NCBI GenBank assembly: GCA_002069605.1 | Contig: MWBQ01000218.1 | Span: forward strand, 1-56,938 | Direction: 5' to 3' | Length of the DNA stretch: 56,938 nt | Source of the DNA: Candidatus Atribacteria bacterium ADurb.Bin276 | GTDB lineage: Bacteria > Atribacterota > Atribacteria > Atribacterales > Atribacteraceae | Shown here: positions 9,145-17,539 of the stretch, piece after piece | Position numbering within the stretch: position 1 is the stretch's first letter | Layout: each line of letters starts with the position of its first letter | Program-made: the position numbers and the translations under genes | The notes under the pieces: generated by a model | Seen by the model: only the letters and a program-made list of their open reading frames with translations | Told to the model about the DNA's origin: nothing | Database searches by the model: none

Positions 9145-10095
9145 CTAGACATTTTCTTCGTCTGAACCCTCAACTATTTGAGCATAAACTGCTCGGGCAA
9201 AATCTTTTTTGGTTGAACGATCTACAAACTTCACCGCCTTAAGTAAATTGTACTCCTCCCCGGAAAGAGCACCATTTCTCAACAAGCGATCTAAATCTGG
9301 TATGATAAAATGTGACAAATAAAGAGATGCAACTAAAAACTCCCTTCCTTCTCTCGACCTGAGACGAGCTTCTAATTTTTCAACGACCGATACATCACCA
9401 GAACGATACATTTCAATCACATCTTCACCCGACAAACCAGGGATGCCCTTAAAAACTGTATGGATAACAATATCTCCTAGTGGTTCTCCCGATTGAACTT
9501 TTTCTTTTACATCCCACAACAAGGGAGAAAAATCAATGGTTTCTTCGTTTAAATTGACTTTTAAGTTTTTGGCGTCTAAACTAAATTCTTGTAATTTCTT
9601 CAATCCACGTTCAATAATTGCCTGTCGGGGTTCCTGTGGTTTTTTCTGATCAACAAGGGGTATTTTTGGAATAACCTTCTCAGTTTCCGGCTCAACATAC
9701 CGTTCCTCGGTTTCAAAATGTTTCATTTCTTGGTTTTCTAAACCCATTTTTGGTTCAGGAGGAACTACAAAATCTTTTTTTAACTTCACTTCTTCTTGGG
9801 ATAACTCTTTTTCCCGAGGAATTCTTTGCCATTGACGTTTTTCCTCGATTTCTTTTAAATCATTTTCCACAGTCGGAGGAGTTGTCCTTGTCTTAATTGG
9901 AAAGTTAATCTTTTTTTCTGTAAAAAGCCGCTTTTTTATCTTTGGTTCCTCTTCAAAATCCTCATTCTCTTCTTTCCAAAGCTTTCTTTCCCGAGCACTT
10001 TCTCGCAGAATAAGAATAATACTGATTAATATAGCAACAATTAATATCGCTAAAATCAAACCAATTATATCTTGAATTCTTAACATACCCTGCAT
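9145..10095 (-). CDS. Membrane protein with charged linker and helical C-terminal domain
   Basis: About 316 residues. N-terminal transmembrane helix (IIGLILAILIVAILISIILI), a long Glu/Lys/Pro-rich linker (about residues 30-160), then a predicted helical C-terminal domain. Not recognised. The ATG at 10095 is chosen because AGAGGTGGG lies just upstream; the longer frame begins with TTG at 10122 inside the DUF2148 gene. Probably co-transcribed with the DUF2148 gene before it and the small membrane and LysM proteins after it. Orientation would place the bulk of it in the cytoplasm or periplasm; the charged sequence after the helix (RESARERKLWKEE) favours cytoplasm by the positive-inside tendency. 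Confidence 0.7.
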   Translation of the reverse strand: MQGMLRIQDIIGLILAILIVAILISIILILRESARERKLWKEENEDFEEEPKIKKRLFTEKKINFPIKTRTTPPTVENDLKEIEEKRQWQRIPREKELSQEEVKLKKDFVVPPEPKMGLENQEMKHFETEERYVEPETEKVIPKIPLVDQKKPQEPRQAIIERGLKKLQEFSLDAKNLKVNLNEETIDFSPLLWDVKEKVQSGEPLGDIVIHTVFKGIPGLSGEDVIEMYRSGDVSVVEKLEARLRSREGREFLVASLYLSHFIIPDLDRLLRNGALSGEEYNLLKAVKFVDRSTKKDFARAVYAQIVEGSDEENV

Positions 10096-10105
10096 AGGCC
10101 CACCT

Positions 10106-10627
10106 CTAACCCTTTCGATCAAAATATATGTTTTTCCCTTGGGCAGAAAGAGGGATTCCCATTACTACATCATCTTGTGTATAACCCATTTTTCTTGCTA
10201 AAGCCCCCACTCTATACATAATTCGATTATCAACGTTTAATAGTGAGGCAGTTTTTACCGCTGACCCAAGAGCAATACCCAAATCAAGTAAACGAAACAT
10301 ACACTGAGGCCCTTTAAACTCGTTTTTCTCAATCGGCTGCAACTCTTGACAGGTATCAAGCCCACAAGCTCCACAATTTAAATTCATAACAGCTGCGTCT
10401 TTAATCCCTATTAATACTAAAACGTCAGAAGCAATCACATTTTTCCCATCACGAATAAAACCTGGAATGTTTTTTTCTTCGCCGTACCGAATCATCCCTT
10501 CTCCAATTTTTTGGACATCATTTCCTTTTATCACGTGAACATGAACAAAATCACTTCCACCTGATTTAGGAGCCGTTCGGGCTGCAATTGCCATTAATTC
10601 ACCAACTTGCTCTAACACTTCTCTCAT
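10106..10627 (-). CDS. DUF2148 ferredoxin-like domain protein
   Basis: A 173-residue protein with AARTAPKSGGSDF near residue 15 and a cysteine cluster NCGACGLDTCQEL near 84-96, plus one more Cys (GPQCMF), the DUF2148 pattern thought to bind an iron-sulfur cluster. Found mainly in anaerobes and archaea; function unknown. ATG preceded by GAGGTGATAG. It overlaps the frame of the next membrane-protein gene region by a few bases, so the genes are likely coupled. Confidence 0.85.
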   Translation of the reverse strand: MREVLEQVGELMAIAARTAPKSGGSDFVHVHVIKGNDVQKIGEGMIRYGEEKNIPGFIRDGKNVIASDVLVLIGIKDAAVMNLNCGACGLDTCQELQPIEKNEFKGPQCMFRLLDLGIALGSAVKTASLLNVDNRIMYRVGALARKMGYTQDDVVMGIPLSAQGKNIYFDRKG

Positions 10628-10726
10628 TCTATCACCTCTCGGTTGAAACGCCTCTCACTTCCTTCTATCATAACTGAAAAACCTTTCCAGGTCTACCTCA
10701 TTATCAACGATCCTTTTTAAAAGCAA

Positions 10727-11875
10727 TTACCATGATGACTTGAGTAATTCAACCATATCTGATGGTTGGAAAGGTCTTGGATTTTCAGTGATATTTTTAC
10801 CGATATTATTAACACTTAAAACCGATATTAATTCATCAATAGAAACATTAAATTCTTTAAATCTTTTCCGTAAATGTATTTGGTCAAGAAAATTTTCAAA
10901 AGCCATAGCTAATTCCTCTGTTGGGTCGTTCTTTCCAACTTCTTTTATGCCGACTTGGTTAATAATTTGAGAGTATTTTTTAGAAAATACTTCTCGATTA
11001 AAACGTATAACTTGGGGCATCAGAACTGCACAAGTTTCTCCATGGGAGATAGAAAATCTTGGTCCAATAAGATGAGAAAATCCATGAGCAGCCCCGGATG
11101 ATGAATTCGCAAACGCCATTGCACTCAACATACTTCCTTTGGCCACATACTCACGGTTTAATAGGCTTGCTCCATCTTGAACCGCTTTGGGGAGATATTT
11201 CCAAAGGAGTTCAATAGCTTCTAACACCAGTGCATCACTAACCGGATTAGAATGAGGACTCGTATAGGCTTCAATTGCCTGAATTAAAGCATCTACTCCA
11301 GTAACAGCTGTGAGATAAGGACTCATTGATAAAGTAAAATTGGGATCAATAATAACTAACCGAGCAATAAAAAAAGGGCTACGAACGCTTTTTTTAATCC
11401 CGGTATCAATATTGGTTAAAACCGAATTACTGGTCATTTCCGAACCGGTTCCTGCTGTAGTTGGAAGCGCAATCCAAGGAACACCGGCTTTGATTATGGG
11501 TGATCCTTCAAAAAAAGGCCGTATGCTTTCTCCACTCCCTATCAATCCCGCAATAACTTTCCCACAATCAAGAACGCTTCCTCCACCCAGCGAAACAACC
11601 ATATCACAATTAAAATCAGTTGCCAGTTTTAATCCTCTATCTACCGTGTCCAAAGAAGGTTCGGGTTCAACCTGGCCAAATATTGAAAACATTAGCCCGT
11701 TCCGGTCAAGAGATTGGGTAATTTTTTCCAGAGCACCAGTTTCCTTAACCGATTTTCGGCCGACTACAATGACTATTCTTCTCCCCATATTTACTAAAAT
11801 TTTACCAATATCGTTCCCTTGATTGGTTCCAAAAAATATTTCTCTTGGTAACCGAAAAACAAATGTATCTCCCAT
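10727..11875 (-). CDS. Iron-containing alcohol dehydrogenase
   Basis: Group III NAD(P)-dependent alcohol dehydrogenase (382 residues). GGGSVLDCGK near residue 96 is the dinucleotide-binding loop (GGGS plus D), TTAGTGSE near 138 is typical, and metal ligands sit in D near 195 (GVDALIQAIEAY), AHGFSHLIG near 262 and the downstream HGE near 278. Probably interconverts aldehydes and alcohols during fermentation; butanol, 1,3-propanediol or lactaldehyde activity cannot be distinguished. Appears monocistronic. Confidence 0.92.
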   Translation of the reverse strand: MGDTFVFRLPREIFFGTNQGNDIGKILVNMGRRIVIVVGRKSVKETGALEKITQSLDRNGLMFSIFGQVEPEPSLDTVDRGLKLATDFNCDMVVSLGGGSVLDCGKVIAGLIGSGESIRPFFEGSPIIKAGVPWIALPTTAGTGSEMTSNSVLTNIDTGIKKSVRSPFFIARLVIIDPNFTLSMSPYLTAVTGVDALIQAIEAYTSPHSNPVSDALVLEAIELLWKYLPKAVQDGASLLNREYVAKGSMLSAMAFANSSSGAAHGFSHLIGPRFSISHGETCAVLMPQVIRFNREVFSKKYSQIINQVGIKEVGKNDPTEELAMAFENFLDQIHLRKRFKEFNVSIDELISVLSVNNIGKNITENPRPFQPSDMVELLKSSW

Positions 11876-12000
11876 TATTACTACCTTTCCTTTTCTTTTT
11901 TATTGAATACTATAACCATTAATAAGTTTTATTTTATTCTTATCCTTGCTTATTCTATCAACAAAAAAACCGAATTCCTCTTATTTCTGTCTTGAAAATC

Positions 12001-12150
12001 TAGGGGCATGATAAATCAAGCCCCTACCAAAGATTATAAAATGTAGGGGCACAATGTATTGTGCCCGATTAATGTAGCGACCTGCCATGGCATGTCGAAT
12101 CTTGGTTTTCATCCTCAACCGGTGACAACAAGTAACATGAATATCCATCC
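12001..12150 (+). repeat. Composite palindromic repeat, copy A
   Basis: Three palindromic modules in a row: TAGGGGC...GCCCCTA (12001-12026), GGGCACAATGTATTGTGCCC (12047-12066) and a 20-base near-palindrome centred on CCATGG (12078-12097), followed by a less structured tail with CTTGG and CATCCTC. The same modules occur in reverse order and orientation at 13900-14046. MITE- or REP-like; no coding capacity. Confidence 0.8.
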
Positions 12151-12185
12151 TGTCAAGCTGATGATGCAGCTTTCATCTTGACGCT

Positions 12186-12236
12186 TTTCCCTCTCAAATT
12201 CTCCTATATTTCCTTTGGGGGAATTTGAGAGGGAAA
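12186..12236. repeat. Strong inverted repeat next to repeat copy A
   Basis: Perfect 16-base arms around a 19-base spacer. A similar CT-rich hairpin (CCTCTCTCAT arms) lies at 42115-42154, also beside REP-like sequence. It could terminate transcription downstream of the gene at 12330-12560, although no T-run follows. Confidence 0.7.
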
Positions 12237-12329
12237 CCTTTAAATATTATAATATCCCTAAATATCCTATTCTACGGATTTTCAATATTCTGGTTAATAG
12301 GCTTCAACATAATGAAGATTTTTGAAATA

Positions 12330-12560
12330 TTAAATGATTGGACAGGTTAAAGTAGATTTTACTTCACGCATTCTTTGAATTTCTTTAAGAAGTCTTTCCC
12401 CAATTTCTTGGTTATCCTCGACTTCAACCAAAAGAATAAGATCAAAAGGACCCATCACTCGGTCTATTCGAATGACCCATGGATATAAAGCTAACTCTTT
12501 TTTCACATTCTGTGCTTTCCCCACCTGAACTTGGAGAAGTAGGTACGCCTGAACTACCAT
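12330..12560 (-). CDS. Stand-alone Lrp/AsnC ligand-binding (RAM) domain protein
   Basis: A 76-residue protein matching only the C-terminal effector-binding domain of Lrp/AsnC regulators: AYLLLQVQVGKAQNV, the central GPFDLILLVEVED and a final KSTLTCPII. No helix-turn-helix is present, and the frame upstream is not coding. The ATG at 12560 has GAGGAG 6 bases ahead, preferred over a TTG at 12584. Such proteins assemble as rings and may sense amino acids or modulate full-length Lrp proteins. Alone between two copies of an inverted repeat element, with the aldo/keto reductase gene divergent. Confidence 0.82.
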   Translation of the reverse strand: MVVQAYLLLQVQVGKAQNVKKELALYPWVIRIDRVMGPFDLILLVEVEDNQEIGERLLKEIQRMREVKSTLTCPII

Positions 12561-12886
12561 ATTTTTCTCCTCGATGCTTGACAATCTATCTAAATAAACT
12601 TTAAATAGAAGCTTTTTTATAAAATAATAAAATTCGAATCAACAAATGGATTTTTGTCATTAATTTTTAATAACCAATTTCCCTTTATTTATTCATTAAA
12701 GATATCAACTTTTGAATTTTTTTATTATAGCATGTAACTCAATTTTTGAGATATTAATTTTAATGAGATTAAGATGGTCAATGAATATTTAAATTCACTG
12801 ATTAAAAGTGCTACAATAACTCTTGTTTTAGATTTAGCCAGCAGAAAAACATAAAAGCTGAATACCCGGGAAAGGATGATGAAGAC

Positions 12887-13837
12887 ATGAAAATAAATAG
12901 GATGGGAAAGCTGGATCTACTGGTTACTGAATTTTGTATTGGTGCTCTTCCCATGGGACCTCTCCAAGCAAATATTCCAATAGATCACGGAGCTCACTTA
13001 ATTCGTAAAGCCTGGGATAATGGAGTTAACTTTTTTGATACTGCCGAAATTTATCAAACCTACCCATACCTTCAAAAAGCTCTGGCTGATCGTCCAGAGG
13101 CCATCATAGCTACCAAGTCTACCGTATCGACCTATGAAGAAATGGAAAAAAGCATCAATAAAGCCCAACAGGAGTTAGGCCGATCTGTGATCAATATATT
13201 TCATTTACATGCAGCGCGGTCAACACCTGCTGTTTTCGAAGAAAGAAAAGGTGCGCTGGAGTGCCTAAAAGATTATAAAAAGAAGGGAATTATTCAAGCA
13301 ATTGGAATATCAACCCATGCCGTTGACGTTGTTGAAAAAGCAGCCGAAGAACCGAATATTGATGTTATCTTTCCGATCATCAATATCGATGGAATGGGTA
13401 TCATCCGGGGAAATACTACAACAATGATTAAAACTATTCAAAAAGCTTCCATGAGGGGAAAAGGAATTTATGCAATGAAAGTCCTTGCCGGTGGCCATTG
13501 TATCGATCGGATATTTGATGCCATCGAATTCGTACGCAACATCCGAGAAATTAGCTCAATTGCCATAGGTGTTGTCAGGGAAGTTGAATTAGATTTTCAT
13601 CTCCTTCACTTTAATCAACAACCAATTCCTAAAGAATTATTAAATCAGTGCTTAGATCGAAAGCAGAAAAAACCGGTTATACTTAATAATTGTCGAAAAT
13701 GCCGATTATGCTCGGAAACCTGTCCCTCCGGGGCAATTACCATGGGATCTGATCGACCTTCAATCAACATGGAAAAATGTTTAGCTTGTGGATATTGTTT
13801 ACCTGTTTGTCCTGAATTCAATATCCGTTTTGCCTAA
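12887..13837 (+). CDS. Aldo/keto reductase with C-terminal 4Fe-4S ferredoxin domain
   Basis: Residues 1-245 form an aldo/keto reductase barrel; the catalytic tetrad can be read as D in FFDTAEIY, Y of the same segment, K in ATKST and H in FHLHAAR. Residues 265-316 carry two ferredoxin-type clusters, CRKCRLCSETCP and CLACGYCLPVCP. This fused form is common in anaerobes, where electrons may flow between NAD(P)H and ferredoxin-like partners. Substrate unknown. AAAGGATG precedes the ATG. Flanked on the 3' side by the inverted repeat copy B. Confidence 0.9.
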   Translation: MKINRMGKLDLLVTEFCIGALPMGPLQANIPIDHGAHLIRKAWDNGVNFFDTAEIYQTYPYLQKALADRPEAIIATKSTVSTYEEMEKSINKAQQELGRSVINIFHLHAARSTPAVFEERKGALECLKDYKKKGIIQAIGISTHAVDVVEKAAEEPNIDVIFPIINIDGMGIIRGNTTTMIKTIQKASMRGKGIYAMKVLAGGHCIDRIFDAIEFVRNIREISSIAIGVVREVELDFHLLHFNQQPIPKELLNQCLDRKQKKPVILNNCRKCRLCSETCPSGAITMGSDRPSINMEKCLACGYCLPVCPEFNIRFA

Positions 13838-13899
13838 TTATTTCTTTATTTATTACTCTCGGTGGCTTATTAATCCTGAATAGCTAACCGTGCATTTAG

Positions 13900-14046
13900 G
13901 ATAGACTTTCATGCTGCCTAGTAGCACCAGATGAGGATGGATACCCAAGATTCGACCTGCCATGGCTGGTCGATCCAATAATCGGGCGCAATAAATTGCG
14001 CCCTTACAAATATATATTTTTTGTAGGAGCTTGATTTATCAAGTCC
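13900..14046 (-). repeat. Composite palindromic repeat, copy B
   Basis: Inverted counterpart of copy A: the CCATGG-centred palindrome CGACCTGCCATGGCTGGTCG (13953-13972), GGGCGCAATAAATTGCGCCC (13984-14003) and GGAGCTTGA...TCAAGTCC (14026-14046). The outer tail also matches in reverse complement (AGATTCG, GAGGATGG). It lies between the convergent aldo/keto reductase and decarboxylase genes. Confidence 0.8.
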
Positions 14047-14055
14047 GTGGATTTT

Positions 14056-15204
14056 TCAGGCTAAAACGACTTTAGGCTTTTCAAAACCATTAAATGTTGT
14101 CGCTGAGGCCCATGAATAGGCACCAATGCTGGGAACGATCACCAAATCATCCAGCTGCATCTCGGGCATCATGACTCCATCGGCAATAACATCGACAGAA
14201 TCGCAAGTTGGTCCTGCTAAGATACAGGGATATTTTTTCTCATCATCTTTCAACGTATAAAATTCAAAAACCGATTTATCAAAAGGAATAGCTGTAAATG
14301 TCCCATAATATCCATCGTCTAAATAATACCAATTTTTACCCGAGCGTTTAGCTCTTCCAATTACTTTTGAAATCAATAATCCAGCGCTTCCCACTAAACT
14401 CCTTCCTGGTTCAGCAACAAAAGTACATTCTCTGCCAAAATATTCCAACAATAAGGGAGTGAGTATTTTACCCATGGATTCAACACTCACCTCATTATTT
14501 TGAGTCTGGTAAACCTGTAGTGGGAAACCACCTCCGATATCAATAGTAGTAAGGTGTATCCCCTTGGCTGCTGCTTGTTCGAAAATTTTTACCACCAATT
14601 TAAGAGAAGCAATATAATTTTCCACATTCGTGCAGGGTGAACCGACATGAAAGCTGATACCAATTGGATTTAACCCAGCATCTTGCGCATTGAGCAACAA
14701 ATCCAAGGCTTCATCGGGTTCAGCGCCAAACTTATAGGAAAGATTGATCCGGCTGCCAACTGACGGCGTCTTAACCCTTAAGATAACCGATGCCTCTTGA
14801 AAAACCCGGGCTATTTTACCCACTTCATCAAAATTGTCGTAAGTTAAGCGGTTAACACCGTTTTCTTTGGCAAAACGAATACCTTTTTTTCTTTTAATCG
14901 TATTTGCTAATATCATGCGCTGTGGAGGAATACCGTGGCTTAAAACCAGTTGAATTTCTTGAAGGGATGCTACGTCAAATGACGAGCCGATCTCACCTAA
15001 AACTTGGATAATATAAGGATGAGGATTGGCTTTTAAGGCATAATAAACCTCAACCCCTGGGAAAAAAGACCGAAAAGCCTGATAATTATCTATTAACTTC
15101 TCTCGAATTATGATAAAAAGTGGAGTATCATGCTGTTCAATTAAACAATCAATTTGATCATAGCTTAAACCGAACATACTGGTTGAAAGGTTATTTTTCT
15201 CCAA
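14056..15204 (-). CDS. Ornithine/lysine-type PLP decarboxylase (fold III)
   Basis: Group IV alanine-racemase-fold decarboxylase. YALKANP near residue 55 supplies the PLP lysine; SFHVGSPC near 198, IGGGFP near 236, EPGRSL near 275, GPTCDSVDV near 328 (catalytic Cys and Asp) and the C-terminal FNGF complete the ornithine decarboxylase signature. It probably makes putrescine (or cadaverine) for polyamines; meso-diaminopimelate decarboxylase is less likely because of GPTCDSVD. Start is a TTG with GGGAG upstream. It follows the nucleoside-importer operon by about 250 bases on the same strand but with a hairpin between. Confidence 0.88.
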   Translation of the reverse strand: MEKNNLSTSMFGLSYDQIDCLIEQHDTPLFIIIREKLIDNYQAFRSFFPGVEVYYALKANPHPYIIQVLGEIGSSFDVASLQEIQLVLSHGIPPQRMILANTIKRKKGIRFAKENGVNRLTYDNFDEVGKIARVFQEASVILRVKTPSVGSRINLSYKFGAEPDEALDLLLNAQDAGLNPIGISFHVGSPCTNVENYIASLKLVVKIFEQAAAKGIHLTTIDIGGGFPLQVYQTQNNEVSVESMGKILTPLLLEYFGRECTFVAEPGRSLVGSAGLLISKVIGRAKRSGKNWYYLDDGYYGTFTAIPFDKSVFEFYTLKDDEKKYPCILAGPTCDSVDVIADGVMMPEMQLDDLVIVPSIGAYSWASATTFNGFEKPKVVLA

Positions 15205-15370
15205 AAATAATCAACTCCCGCTTTTAAAATATGGAAATCATAAATATCAAAATTGGAGCAAAAAAGAACGATCATCCTTAGGAGGAAAAAATTTGAATCA
15301 ATGCTTAAGAAGTCCTTATTCTGACAATTGTGAAGTATAACCTTTCATTATCGGATTTTCAATAGTTTAA

Positions 15371-15420
15371 AGCCATCGAGCCAACAAAATTTTTTGGTTT
15401 AAGATGCTGGCCCGATGGTT
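15371..15420 (-). terminator. Hairpin downstream of BMP-family binding protein
   Basis: Arms AGCCATCGAGCCA and TGGCCCGATGGTT pair over 12 of 13 positions counting G-U, with a 24-base loop. It lies just after the stop of the binding-protein gene on the minus strand. The T-run is weak. Confidence 0.5.
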
Positions 15421-15450
15421 GATTAAAGTATCCTTTAATTTTCAGCGTTA

Positions 15451-16539
15451 TTACTGGCTTACCGGAATTTCTCCTTCTACTCCTTCGACAAACCACGAGA
15501 AGGATAAGATATCTTGATCGGACATTTTCTGTCCTTCAGCTACTTTCTCATTTCCATTTTGGTCTTTTATTGGACCCCAAAAAACATCCCAGGTTCCATT
15601 GATTATTTTTTCCTGTTCTTCTTGAACCAAGGCTCTCACTTCACCTGGTACATCTTGGCTAAAGGACGTGAGTTTTACTATACCAGTTTCCATCCCCCAC
15701 CAACTATTCTCGGGTTTCCAGGTTCCTTCTACAACCTTTTTTACAATATCAATATAGGTTGTTGACCAGTCCCAAACTGAGGAGGTAAGACATTTCGTCG
15801 GAGCATAGCTGGACATATCATTATTATAACCAATAACATATACCCCTGATTCTTCAGCAGTCTGAGGAGTTGATCCAGAATCGGCATGCATACCAATCAC
15901 GTCAGCTCCCGCATCTATAAGTGCTTTCGTAGCTTCTTTTTCTTTTCCTGGATCAAACCAAGAATAAAGCCAAACAACCTTAACCTTCGCATCGGGATTC
16001 GCTTTACGAGCTCCTAAGGTAAAAGCATTAATCATACGGATTACTTCAGGAATCGGATGAGCTGCCGGAAAACCGATAATATTGCTTTTTGTCATACTTC
16101 CCGCCACCAACCCCGATAGATATCTCGCTTGATACATTCTTCCAAAATAGAGACCGACATTGTCGGCCATTTTATATCCCGAACAATGCATGAATATAAC
16201 ATCCGGATATTTTTTGGCCACTTCAATGACTTGGTCCATATACCCAAATGAAGTAGCAAAAACCAACTTCGCTCCATTTCGAACAAATTGCTCCATAACT
16301 CGCGCACAATCGGGCCCCTCAGGAACCGATTCAGCATACATCGTCGTTACCCCAGGGAAAGCTTTTTCAATAGCTTGACGTCCTTGATCGTGCATATAGC
16401 TCCATCCACCATCACCAACCGGACCCACAAAGACAAAGCCAATCTTGAGGTGATCCGCAGGAATCGGATCAAAAGCCAGAGCAGCCGATCCCAAGGTGAA
16501 AAAAACCACCAAAACCAATAACCATGCCCATTTGTTCAT
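15451..16539 (-). CDS. BMP family ABC transporter substrate-binding protein
   Basis: Periplasmic binding protein of the basic membrane protein/PnrA family, usually for purine nucleosides. The start at 16539 gives a good signal peptide (MNKWAWLLVLVVFFTLGSAALA) followed by KIGFVFVGPVGDGGWSYMHDQG, the typical BMP opening; the upstream extension of the open frame overlaps the permease gene and is not real. 362 residues. No lipobox Cys is seen, so the protein is probably soluble in the periplasm. Last gene of the ATPase-permease-permease-SBP operon. Ligand is inferred; a xanthosine, guanosine or similar nucleoside is possible. Confidence 0.9.
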   Translation of the reverse strand: MNKWAWLLVLVVFFTLGSAALAFDPIPADHLKIGFVFVGPVGDGGWSYMHDQGRQAIEKAFPGVTTMYAESVPEGPDCARVMEQFVRNGAKLVFATSFGYMDQVIEVAKKYPDVIFMHCSGYKMADNVGLYFGRMYQARYLSGLVAGSMTKSNIIGFPAAHPIPEVIRMINAFTLGARKANPDAKVKVVWLYSWFDPGKEKEATKALIDAGADVIGMHADSGSTPQTAEESGVYVIGYNNDMSSYAPTKCLTSSVWDWSTTYIDIVKKVVEGTWKPENSWWGMETGIVKLTSFSQDVPGEVRALVQEEQEKIINGTWDVFWGPIKDQNGNEKVAEGQKMSDQDILSFSWFVEGVEGEIPVSQ

Positions 16540-16609
16540 TTCCTTATGACACTCCCTTTCCTTATTTATTAAATTAATGGTAAAGAAATTATACTTGATA
16601 TTCGTTCGC

Positions 16610-17539
16610 TTAATCACTTTCTTCACGAAAATAGGGTTGACCCAAAGAAGCTGGAGCTCCAAATAGGATCCCCTTGCCTTTCCCAATTGAAATAAAAATT
16701 AGAACACTAACCGTAAGAAGATAGGGAAGCATCAGAAGTAAGGGCGTTGGAATACTCGTACCTGTTGCTTGAAGCCTTAATTGAAAAGCTTCTACCCCTC
16801 CAAAAAGATAAGCTCCTAAAGCAGCACGGGTTGGATTCCAAATGGCAAATATTACCAGCGCTACTGCAATCCAACCTCTTCCCGCAGTCATTGATTCGGT
16901 CCACATTTTATTATAAGCTACCGAAAGATAAGCTCCACCCAAAGCAACGATACCGCCGCCAATTAACACTGCTAAATAACGAATCCGATTGACATTTAAT
17001 CCCAACGCATCAGCAGCTCTGGGACTATCACCTACTGCTCGTAAATTTAAACCTATCCGAGTCGAGATTAAAAACCAGGAAAGGAAAACTACCAGGAAAA
17101 AGGAAAAATACACCATCAGGTCATGATTAAAAAAAACCGGACCAATAAAAGGAATGCGGTTTAAGACTGGAAAAGGGGTTTTTAATAAACCTGGAATTGT
17201 CTTACCAATGAATGCTTTTCCTATGAGGGAACTGACTCCGGTCCCAAAAATTGTCATTGCCAAGCCACTCACTACTTGATTGCCTTTTAAGGTAATAGAA
17301 ATAAAACCATGGATGAGGGTTATAAAAGCTCCTAAAATAAAGGCTGCTATTATTCCCAGCCAAGGATTACCACTGGCTAAACTTACCGAAAAACCAGTGA
17401 GTGCCCCAATCAGCATTATTCCTTCTAATCCTAAGTTTAAAATCCCCGATTTTTCAATGATAATTTCTCCCAAAGTTGCAAATAAAATAGGAGTGCCACT
17501 TCGAACTGCTGCAGCCAGAATGGAAATAACCATCTCCAT
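16610..17539 (-). CDS. BMP-type ABC transporter permease 2
   Basis: Inner-membrane permease of the BPD_transp_2 family (309 residues) with about eight hydrophobic helices and the usual GLNLRAVGDSPRAADALG cytoplasmic coupling loop near residue 168. Equivalent to NupQ/YufQ of nucleoside importers. Its ATG abuts the stop of the first permease (TAAATGG), so translation is coupled. The N-terminal ILAAAVRSGTPILFATLGEI is characteristic of this subgroup. Confidence 0.92.
   Translation of the reverse strand: MEMVISILAAAVRSGTPILFATLGEIIIEKSGILNLGLEGIMLIGALTGFSVSLASGNPWLGIIAAFILGAFITLIHGFISITLKGNQVVSGLAMTIFGTGVSSLIGKAFIGKTIPGLLKTPFPVLNRIPFIGPVFFNHDLMVYFSFFLVVFLSWFLISTRIGLNLRAVGDSPRAADALGLNVNRIRYLAVLIGGGIVALGGAYLSVAYNKMWTESMTAGRGWIAVALVIFAIWNPTRAALGAYLFGGVEAFQLRLQATGTSIPTPLLLMLPYLLTVSVLIFISIGKGKGILFGAPASLGQPYFREESD

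Larger units (their letters stand above)
11876..12329. other. Repeat-rich intergenic region
   Basis: No gene seen. It contains the composite palindromic element at 12001-12150 (described separately) and a strong hairpin at 12186-12236 whose 16-base arms, TTTCCCTCTCAAATTC and GAATTTGAGAGGGAAA, are perfect complements. Confidence 0.6.

Noticed and set aside
16540-16686. Longer start of the BMP binding protein
   Set aside because: The extension overlaps the permease gene and destroys the signal peptide; the ATG at 16539 is right.
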